Shown piece by piece: positions 19,537 to 25,347 of a DNA stretch of 25,347 nt. Below the pieces are notes generated by a model that made no database searches, was not told the DNA's origin, and worked only from the letters and a program-made list of their open reading frames with translations. Each line of letters starts with the position of its first letter. Positions within the stretch are counted from its first letter, which is position 1. The stretch is from positions 2,785,639 to 2,810,985 of the forward strand of contig FN649752.1 in assembly GCA_000310025.1 (NCBI GenBank), written 5' to 3'. Source of the stretch: Ectocarpus siliculosus. Lineage: Eukaryota; Sar; Phaeophyceae; Ectocarpales; Ectocarpaceae. The position numbers and the translations under genes were made by a program.

Positions 19537-19898
19537 GGAACTCTTTCGTTATCGGCCCTATTCCGGAACCATGGCATCCACCCCTCCCTCCCCGCAATAA
19601 CCGTCTCCTCCGCACGCCCCCCGATGTCTTGGCGCCGTCACGGCTCGAAAAGGACTTCGGTTCGGCGTTCATGGAGATCGACTCCTTGATCCAGCAACAC
19701 AACACGTCGTCCCTGTCCGGGGGCAGCGCAAACGATACCCTTCCGGCGGGGGCGGTGGCGGGGGTGGGGGCGGTGGCTAGTGGGGGTGGTGGTGATGTTG
19801 GCGGGGCGGGTGGTGGTCTGGCGATGGCGATACCGATGCAGCAACGGCAGGGCCAAAACCACAACAGCAACAACAACTTCAAGCGATTACGAACCTAG
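12061..19898 (+). CDS. RAD52: RAD52-family DNA repair protein, 7 exons, 568 aa
   Basis: Exons: 12061-12171, 13767-13829, 14958-15056, 17283-17432, 17721-17798, 18266-19225 and 19653-19898; every junction is phase 0. RAD52 proteins form rings that anneal single-stranded DNA and assist RAD51 in homologous recombination in the nucleus. Residues 20-167 align across the family domain without gaps of note: FGTDKFSDEDHARIQQ, INSRPGGGGKKVPYLAGHTV, ANKVFGFAGWDSSI, GATAIVRITV, HEDVG and AVTDAKKRALRLFG. Arg51 and Lys149/Arg150/Arg153 correspond to the human DNA-binding residues Arg55 and Lys152/Arg153/Arg156 (recalled). Residues 168-487 are low-complexity: Q-rich, with a run of 26 Gln, then Gly/Ser-rich. 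The end is NNNFKRLRT, a possible nuclear signal. The tail carries no motif I can equate with known RAD51 or RPA binding sites. Confidence 0.9.
12172..13766 (+). other. RAD52 intron 1
   Basis: 1,595 bp with no supported nested gene. It holds scattered GGCAGTAG/GGTAGCTG-type short repeats near 12400-12480. Confidence 0.7.
13767..13829 (+). CDS. RAD52: RAD52 exon 2
   Basis: A 63-nt micro-exon with acceptor TTTCGTGCAG and donor GTAGAC. It encodes ALNTALSWDQINSRPGGGG plus two Lys. With the first Val of exon 3 it equals the human segment in length exactly (22 residues), including the invariant Arg and Gly cluster. Confidence 0.85.
13830..14957 (+). other. RAD52 intron 2
   Basis: 1,128 bp with no supported nested gene or mobile element. 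Confidence 0.7.
14958..15056 (+). CDS. RAD52: RAD52 exon 3
   Basis: The acceptor is CGTGCAG and the donor GTGAGC. It encodes 33 residues starting VPYLAGHTVIENANKVFGFA, the most conserved part of the family (Gly-His-x-Val and Phe-Gly-x-x-Gly-Trp). Confidence 0.92.
15297..15542. mobile_element. MITE-like palindromic element, copy 1
   Basis: The core runs from CGACATCG (15308) to CGATGTCG (15528). The two arms are imperfect inverted repeats: GCTCCTACCGCG-like on the left against CCCGGTGGGAGCGG on the right, continuing to near the centre. Short outer stretches (TGGAGTTTG, CCCCGAGT) match copy 2. It is non-coding and inside RAD52 intron 3. No target-site duplication was identified. Confidence 0.7.
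16174..16472. mobile_element. MITE-like palindromic element, copy 2
   Basis: It has the same core as copy 1 (CGACATCG at 16222, CGATGTCG ending 16424) with better-matched arms, such as GCTCCCACCGGGTTTA on the left and its near complement on the right. On each side, 48 bp of further inverted repeat extends outward from CACCCTGACGGCT to CCGTCAGGGTG, including GGGGCATGCCCC. The total is 299 bp, non-coding. The superfamily is not assignable from the termini alone. Confidence 0.8.
17101..17225. repeat. 88-bp tandem duplication in RAD52 intron 3
   Basis: CATGAAACAGCAGCAGCAGC and the following ACCCAACGCCACAATGC occur at 17101 and again at 17189, a spacing of 88 bp. The second copy ends about 60 bp before exon 4. 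Confidence 0.85.
17283..17432 (+). CDS. RAD52: RAD52 exon 4
   Basis: The acceptor CGCCAG is chosen because LEKSEDGRF then fits the length of the family alignment. The upstream pyrimidine tract is poor, and a later or earlier acceptor cannot be excluded. It ends VLSRVKK before GTGCGG. It contains GATAIVRITV and HEDVG. Confidence 0.85.
17651..17712. repeat. CTG/ATG triplet tract before RAD52 exon 5
   Basis: CTG runs pass into five ATG units and then GCTGAT repeats, ending 8 bp before the exon 5 acceptor AG. On the antisense it reads as poly-Ser, poly-Gln or poly-His. Confidence 0.85.
17721..17798 (+). CDS. RAD52: RAD52 exon 5
   Basis: The acceptor is GCCGCCACAG and the donor GTGAAC after GACAAAGAG. 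It encodes AAVTDAKKRALRLFGTQLGS and ends DKE, matching the family signature around the basic DNA-binding residues. A better-looking donor GTAAGC at 17837 was set aside because it breaks the phase with exon 6. Confidence 0.88.
18266..19225 (+). CDS. RAD52: RAD52 exon 6, low-complexity tail
   Basis: The acceptor is TTTTCCCACAG and the donor GTGAGG. The first 30 residues (GLKETEITHKQNQRELKANQ and onward) continue the end of the RAD52 domain as a charged helix. Then come six Gln, 26 Gln (18443-18520), about 14 Gln, and Gly/Ser/Pro-rich repeats to residue 487. Gln codons mix CAG and CAA. The antisense Ala, Leu and Cys frames are shadows. Confidence 0.85.
19457..19529. repeat. (CT)36 dinucleotide microsatellite
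   Basis: Uninterrupted CT over 73 bp within RAD52 intron 6, about 120 bp before exon 7. Poly-Ser-Leu and Arg-Glu frames across it are artefacts. Confidence 0.95.
19653..19898 (+). CDS. RAD52: RAD52 exon 7, C terminus
   Basis: Frame 3 encodes DFGSAFMEIDSLIQQHN, a Gly-rich stretch and NNNFKRLRT before the TAG at 19896-19898. The only phase-compatible AG after the long CT tract is the one in CTCGAAAAG, an unusual acceptor context, so the 5' edge is uncertain. The conserved-looking first 17 residues support that this is coding. Confidence 0.6.
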   Translation, partial: DFGSAFMEIDSLIQQHNTSSLSGGSANDTLPAGAVAGVGAVASGGGGDVGGAGGGLAMAIPMQQRQGQNHNSNNNFKRLRT

Positions 19899-20271
19899 GC
19901 GAGGCGAATGCGAATGAATGCACAGGGGTGTTCTGGATGGGGGTGGGTACCCGTGGCAAGGTCGAACTCCACGCTTACCAGAAATTTGGATGATCTCATT
20001 TTTTGGTTGGTTGGGGGGGAGTGGCGTCGAATGTGAAAGGCGAGGAGTAAAATAGTTTCTTGTTGATGTGAATATGTTGTTTTGTGTGCGCGGTTTTACG
20101 CCGTTCCTATCAGAGTGAATGTGCTGGAGTGGGGGGGTGTGGTGCGGTAGGTCTACATGGCGGTCACTAGTCCCAAACACAGCAGGGTTATCGACCAAAA
20201 CCCCTCGCGGTGCTACCTCCCTTACTTTCTTTGAGTGGTGCTATCTTGGAGGTGTACCTGTGTTTACCCCA
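19899..20271. other. 3' flank of RAD52
   Basis: G/T-rich DNA after the stop codon, no coding signal. It probably includes the 3' UTR. Confidence 0.5.
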
Positions 20272-20453
20272 CAGCGGAAGCCCTGGTAGACCGGCAGACA
20301 CAGGAGCAGGGAGATAGGCACAGCGATCGGTGGGTTGACAAAATCATTCGTGTCATGTCGGCGACGATTGACCGGGGCGTGGCGGCCGACCTTGCAAGGC
20401 GCGACGAGAGGCAGGGCGGATGTTTTTATGAATCGGTGTTGAACACGCGATGA
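20272..20453 (+). CDS. Candidate terminal exon of an unknown gene
   Basis: CCCCACAG is followed by an open frame to a TGA at 20451-20453. The product (EALVDRQTQEQGDRHSDRW, then VDKIIRVMSATIDRGVAADL) is charged and helical, unlike the low-complexity surroundings. No ATG precedes it in frame, so if real it is an exon. It could be an alternative 3' end of RAD52 or part of a separate gene; no matching upstream donor was established. Confidence 0.25.
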
Positions 20454-21161
20454 TGGATTCAGTCGGACGAGCGCGTAGCAGCCACCCGGAAGCAGCAGCA
20501 TCTATTGCAGCAACATCGCTGTGCGCATTGATATCACCACCGGGGAAGCGGCGGTTTCGTTTGACGAGGGTAGCAACCTACTGTAGCACTACCGTAGTGG
20601 CCACTGTTAGACTGATCGTCCCGTACAAGTCTGGCGGCGGGGGGCGGGCAAGGTACGTAGCGCTTGGTGTGCCTGCCCGAGGGGTGACGAGGCGGCGGCT
20701 TGCCGGGATTGACGGATGGGGGAGATTGCGCAGCGCTCGGTGGGCCGTGCCCCCCGTCCTCTTCTGTTCTACCCGGTGTAGGGTCGGTCGTGGGATGGGT
20801 GGCAGGCGATGACATAGCTTAACATATGGCATGGCAAGAAGGAACAAATAGCTGGCATGCATACTGCTGCTACTACTGCTTTGGTCAGCGACATGGAACG
20901 GGCTTGGAGCTACAGGTTGTGGAGATATTCTCGTTGGACGAGCAGCTTTTCCATTCGCGTCTTGTTCCGGGTTGTTAGCCTTGAACGATGGCTGTTTACT
21001 GTTCAGTTATTTCGAAGACCCCTGCTGTGTAGACCAAGTGAAACCGCTTGAAAACTGGTGATAGACCACAGGTCTTGAGAGTTCGTGTGTCTTGTTTTTA
21101 CGTAACAGTCTTAGTTGCTACTGGTACACCCTAGGGGGAAACGATGAGCGCGTTGTAGCCG
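20454..21161. other. No supported gene
   Basis: GC-rich from 20620 to 20800, with frames rich in Arg and Pro on both strands that look like composition effects. Nothing was recognised. Confidence 0.4.
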
Positions 21162-21593
21162 CTATGAGTTTCCAAGCGAGCGCGCGCGTTGCGAGGGTGA
21201 CGTTTTGAGTGTGAATGCATTTGCGTAGCTGTTAAACACATCTCTAGACATGTTGCTTGTGCCTACATAGGACGATCCTTGGAAACTCGACTTACTACCG
21301 AGTAGGAGTGCCTTCGTTTCACCATCATTGTAATTACGTTGACCCTGTCTGTACTGTTGTGTCGTGATAGAACCTCCATGTGATGACGTTGATCCAATTG
21401 TAATTGTACTGTAATACTTTGGTGTTCTGTGGGAGTTGGTTGCTGTGAGACATTGATGGAGGGTGGAGGAGGGGGCGATGGGTGGAGGCTGCGTGATTGG
21501 TTGACGCAGTGTCGAGGCATCGGGGGCGGGTGGTGATCGATTCTGCTCATTTTTTGTTTCTTGTTCACACAAATACAAACTTTGAAATTTCAA
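21162..21593 (-). other. Two overlapping minus-strand ORFs, undecided
   Basis: One frame (21162-21593) begins at TTG and is rich in Ser, Thr, Gln and Pro, ending TLKTSPSQRARSLGNS. The other (21263 upward) has an ATG at about 21550 after an A-run and reads MSRIDHHPPPMPRHC. Both stay open over 300 bp. There is no family match, and one or neither may be real. Confidence 0.2.
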
Positions 21594-22558
21594 CCGTGTT
21601 CAAATATTCTCGATAACCCCCAGACCCGCGACACGACTTTTGTTGTTGTCGCGAGTCAGTGGAATGCATGCCAACGCACTCTTGTGCAAATTTAGGTGCA
21701 GGTGGGTGGTGCAACAACTTCTCCCGGATTACCTCTATTTTTGATGGCTTGGCATCGACCGCGTAGCGGGGGTGAGTTCTGTCTGTTGGGAATGAAATCG
21801 TGATTTATTTCTGTTTTCTTTGTGCAAGGACATTTTGTCTTACTCATGGCGAACACTTGACGCCGTCGCTCGCTCTTGGCCTACGATTCGTGCGTACGTG
21901 CACCTCGCTCAGACCTTGGTTTCCTGAACGAGATGCACCTATCATCTATTCATATGCTGTGCGAAACACATAGCATTGATGACGAAGCCCTCCATATGAG
22001 TGAATTGCCCCATAACATGAAAACGAGGGCAGTAACTACTTCAGTGCGTACTTTACTCACAAACAAATTGATGTGATTCATGAATCGACGCGCAGAGGGG
22101 GGTGCGTGGTGAGCGACTCTTCCAGCAGAAAGAGCGGTGCAGGCATCAACGAATTGCGCCTCTTTGCTGGTTACGACCCCGCCAGAACGGTTTGAGGGGG
22201 GTGAAAGCACTTTATTCTACACCAACTGTGTAAGACGACGCTGCATTTTCAGGCCTCGGGAGCCGTGGTTTTCACGTACATGTCCATGCGTTTCGATTAC
22301 AGCACGCGCCGTCATGTAGGCAACGCAACACTTGAAAACTCGGTCACATTTTCGCACCTCCGGTCACTTTTTTACAACATGTATGCATGCATGGGCCGTT
22401 CTTTTCCCCATATCCTTCGGTTTTGGTTTCGGCCTGCACGCGAGAATGTCCCCTGTCAACCGACCATTTTCCGGCAATATTGGGGCAAAAAATAAAAAGG
22501 TGTCTCCTGCTGGGATGATGGAGCTGTGCAACGTATCTTGATGCTAAAAACACAAGTG
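21594..22558. other. No supported gene
   Basis: Includes an inverted repeat CGCGACA (21627-21633) with TGTCGCG (21647-21653). Short open frames lack recognisable content. Confidence 0.4.
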
Positions 22559-22801
22559 TCACACACACACCAGCGAATGCAGCAGTTTTCGGTATTCGTG
22601 AGATCTAAACAATAGTTGGTGTAAACTGCGTCTCTCAAGACCCAACCCTTGTGACAGACGGGGGACATCCACACTATTACCGGCTGCGTCAAGCTGCGTG
22701 CACAATTTCACTTTCACGTCCTTGGCGCCGTATGCATACCTTGCTTCACGGGTCCACGCTTGAGGTCTCTTGCCAGATGAAATCGCATTGCTCATTGTCA
22801 T
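22559..22801 (-). CDS. Small hypothetical protein, 80 aa
   Basis: The ATG at 22801 (CATATGACAATGAGC context) opens an 80-residue frame with a balanced, charged composition: MTMSNAISSGKRPQAWTREA at the start and RLSQGLGLERRSLHQLLF later. No domain or signal peptide is recognised. GTATGC right after codon 20 could be a splice donor, in which case only the first 20 residues are exon 1. It may be a chance ORF. Confidence 0.25.
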   Translation of the reverse strand: MTMSNAISSGKRPQAWTREARYAYGAKDVKVKLCTQLDAAGNSVDVPRLSQGLGLERRSLHQLLFRSHEYRKLLHSLVCV

Positions 22802-22926
22802 ATGGTACAGCTAGCGCATAAAACAAACACACACGCAGCTGCTGTCATGGCCGCTCGCTGAGAGCAACTGCACTTCTATGCGCAAGAAAATGCAGCGGCA
22901 AACAGCAGGTACTCATTAAACACACG

Positions 22927-23149
22927 ATGCGGTTCACGGATGTATCTCTCTTCCATTATCAAGCATCGACTCTGTTTACACGGATACGAAACAAATTACG
23001 TAGGACACAACTCCCGTTTCACCCGCTCCCTACGTTCATCAGTCACAAGAGAGCGATCGACAAAAAAGAGCGCCAGAACAACAAACACCGAACACATACA
23101 ACGAGGAGTGTCGCCGCAGGACAGCCTAGCGATCCCCGCCATCACGTTA

Positions 23150-23185
<36 letters not shown>

Positions 23186-23353
23186 GGAAAAGCGTGTATT
23201 TCGACTTCCTCTACGGATGCACATGCACCTGCTGCTGACGACGACGGCTTCGATCTGCTGCTTCAAACAAACGACATTACACAGGATACGTCTGTCTGCT
23301 CCCGGGTGCGCGACACACGTAACAGCAGCAACACCAAAGCAATAACAGCATAA
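22927..23353 (+). other. Two overlapping plus-strand ORFs around an AGC repeat
   Basis: Frames starting ATG at 22927 (103 aa) and 22940 (137 aa) overlap. The (AGC)11 repeat at 23152-23184 gives poly-Ser in one and poly-Ala in the other. The longer frame continues with a Asp-rich segment, APAADDDGFDLLLQTND. Neither matches a known family. Confidence 0.2.
23152..23184. repeat. (AGC)11 microsatellite
   Basis: Eleven perfect AGC units. Confidence 0.95.
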
Positions 23354-23741
23354 CTACAACAAGAAAAGACGCCCAACGTCATGTACTGAACATGCGCTGA
23401 GCGAAAAAAACACTCACACAAGACGATGGCACCAACAATCTTCCATCTTCCACCATATACGAATTAAGATACAAGATGGCTACGAAGAAGCAGCCAGGGA
23501 CACAGAACGAGTCTGTCCCCCGCCGCGTCGTCTCTGTTCCATAGTCCAACAAGAGAAAACGACCAAACAAGGTACAAAACGAAAACGGCGAAAGAAGGTA
23601 CAGAGAAAATACGACGAAAAAGACCGTACAATGAAAAATACGAACGGAAGCACAGAGAGAGGACCCACACACATGGACAGAATGAACTGCCTCGTCGTGG
23701 AAACATCCTTGTCACGCCCGACACACATGTCGAGCTCTCTA

Positions 23742-24060
23742 CCCCCCCCCCCCCCCCCCCCCCCTTTTTTTTTCCCCCCCCCCCTTCCCTCCCCCCCCCC
23801 CCGGTGTTTGCCATCGGGGTTGGGTTTTCGTCGCTTGGCAACGACGTTGTAAAACAAGCCGCCCCCCCCGGTGTTTGCCATCGGGGTTTGGGTTTTCGTC
23901 GCTTGGCAACGACGTTGTAAAACAAGCCCCCCACTCGGTGTTTGCCATCGGGATTGGGTTTTCGTCGCTTGGCAACGACGTTGTAAAACAAGCCAATTCA
24001 CTTCGTGAACTCGGCAACCGGGTTACCGTTGTTTTTTTTTACCTCGTTTTTTTTTTGGCG
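23742..24060. repeat. Right arm of the large inverted repeat, with three tandem modules
   Basis: After C- and T-homopolymer runs (23742-23802), three direct copies of the module start at 23803, 23870 and 23937 (period 67). Each runs GGTGTTTGCCATCGGG ... TTTTCGTCGCTTGGCAACGA ... AACAAGCC. A flank with AATTCACTTCGTGAACTCGG and two T-runs follows to 24060. This is the reverse complement of the arrangement at 1-222, with one more module. Within each module, CGTCG and CGACG form a small inverted repeat. Confidence 0.9.
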
Positions 24061-25347
24061 GTAATCATAATGGTGGTCGAGTAGATCATGTTGTGCGGGG
24101 TCGAGAAACCTCACTCCGCGCAACGGGGGATGATCGCACCACGTTGTGTTAAAATGGTCAAGCTTCCTCGAGGCAGTTACACAGTGCTTACAACTGTCTC
24201 TGGAAGTGAAAGCACCAGAAAATAAATTAAGTCATACGTAGCTGTCATCCGTACGCAAGGAAGTAAGCACAAGATGCCGAACACCCTTAGCAGGATGCAG
24301 CTCACCCTTCATGCGAATCGCCAAATACCTCACGGCGCTTCGCGCTTGGTGATGTGAGAGCCTGGTCCGGTGAGAACCCGGCGTGCTCCGTCCCGGTTTT
24401 GTAGGGATGCGAGGTCAATGGTCAAACGACTACGGCATGCACGACTATGAGTACACCCCCCCCCCCCAAACCCGGCGAAAGTACAAAACCAATCAGTATG
24501 ACAACGAGCAGCAAGTTACGAAAGAGTTATCTCCAACCCGGAAGCAGCCATCGACCTGCAAGACGGCCCCAGCTGCTGAACAACGACGTGTGCCGTTCCC
24601 ACCCACCGCAGAGCGGAGAAGCAGCCGCTGCCGTCTCGACACCCAACAGAAAGAAGCACAGCTTTTACGGCGGAGGAGGATCCACGGCACACATTTGTTA
24701 TCCGTGTTCCTTCAGAACGGAACGGCATAAGAACTAAACCTGTGAAAGACAGAAGAACAAGAGAACACGACAACACGACAACACGACAACACGACAACAC
24801 GAACAAAAAAAGTTCCGCCATCCAGCGAGAATCGAGAGCCTTCGGCAAGTAGGTCAGTCACACTTCTGACGCTCTCTTCAGCAGAAAATCCACGACACAA
24901 GGAGCAGAAGTGAAAAATTGGCGAGAAAGCCGCAACAAGGGCATAGTCACTCCTGTCACAACCTTCACGTCGTCCTACTGCCGGCTACTGAACAGCAACA
25001 ACAACAACGACGACGACGGCGACGGCAGCACGTCACCAACAACGGTTCCAACAGCACTGCAACCCGCACCACACCAAAGAGCCTGCAGACACACTATTTA
25101 GTTGAGCCAGAAAGATTGTTGTCCGACACTCTAACCCCCCCCCCCCGAACAAACCACGACGAGGGCCGGAAAGGAGGTGCGTTGCTTTTCCCGCCGCAAA
25201 AACCCCACCTACCTCTCTCGCTCTGCGTTCACCTCGCTCTGGTCGCAGAGAAGGCTTGCGGTAGAGACCAGAAACGCCATCTTGCAGCATGTTCCCAAGC
25301 CGCCGTACACAAACGCTCTGTCTGTTACAACCACCACTGCTGTTCTA
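24061..25347. other. Right flank, no supported gene
   Basis: Open frames are short and low in information. It holds a tandem AACACGAC repeat (period 8, about 24763-24801), a C-run at 25134-25147 and an AAC/GAC-rich triplet stretch near 24990-25030. Nothing was recognised. Confidence 0.45.
24763..24801. repeat. AACACGAC tandem repeat
   Basis: Four full 8-bp units plus partial ones. Confidence 0.85.

Noticed and set aside
19442-19577. Ser-Leu and Arg-Glu repeat proteins across the CT tract
   Set aside because: They are products of a dinucleotide microsatellite inside an intron. The plus frame also begins at TTG.
21876-22076. Copia RNase H-like C terminus on the plus strand (SVRTLLTNKL)
   Set aside because: The similarity to the usual VRT...ADLLTK ending is short, lacks the catalytic residues, starts at TTG and has no neighbouring reverse transcriptase.
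23463-23672. Hydrophobic minus-strand frame resembling a membrane protein
   Set aside because: The Phe/Leu/Val bias follows from A-rich plus-strand sequence, there is no good start, and the frame runs into the homopolymer and module repeats.
1-24060. A giant virus-like or Polinton-type insertion between the arms
   Set aside because: No DNA polymerase B, packaging ATPase, capsid or integrase gene of that class is seen. The enclosed genes are intron-containing host genes, and the only integrase belongs to a broken copia.
1-25347. tRNA, rRNA or CRISPR features
   Set aside because: No tRNA-like T-loop with matching acceptor stem, no rRNA-like sequence and no spacer-repeat array was seen; direct repeats here are plain tandem repeats without unique spacers.

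Overview
The window looks like nuclear DNA of a multicellular stramenopile, most likely a brown alga of the Ectocarpus type. Coding exons are short and separated by GT-AG introns of 0.3 to 2.2 kb. Triplet microsatellites (CAG, GTT, AGC) are common, coding DNA is GC-rich, and one gene encodes long glutamine runs. There are no bacterial-style operons. The organism is inferred from gene architecture; no rRNA, tRNA or other taxonomic marker is present.

Two genes can be assembled exon by exon with every splice phase matching. The first, on the minus strand (7320-10438, four exons, 305 aa), has a signal peptide, an ectodomain with two copies of a Cys-Glu-Asp-Gly module that recalls jacalin-like beta-prism lectins, one membrane helix and an acidic tail. 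The second, on the plus strand (12061-19898, seven exons, 568 aa), is a RAD52 homologue. Its DNA-annealing domain is complete and is followed by a long Gln-rich and Gly/Ser-rich tail. The two genes are head to head across about 1.6 kb. Intron 3 of RAD52 carries two related MITE-like palindromic elements.

The left third is repeat territory. It holds the arm of a large inverted repeat (1-222), a broken Ty1/copia polyprotein with protease, pre-integrase and integrase but no reverse transcriptase (337-2394), a possible polypurine tract and LTR start near 2961, a decayed GTGAG-rich repeat (3900-4290), and several unrecognised short ORFs, mostly on the minus strand.

The right part after RAD52 (19899-25347) has no recognisable gene, only a few weak ORFs or exon candidates. 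At 23742-24060 lies the mirror copy of the sequence at the window start: the same 66-67 bp modules in opposite orientation, with the same outer flank. The pair therefore brackets about 23.5 kb including both genes, and each arm is built like the arms of a Foldback-type element. Many other open frames are shadows of low-complexity DNA and are omitted.
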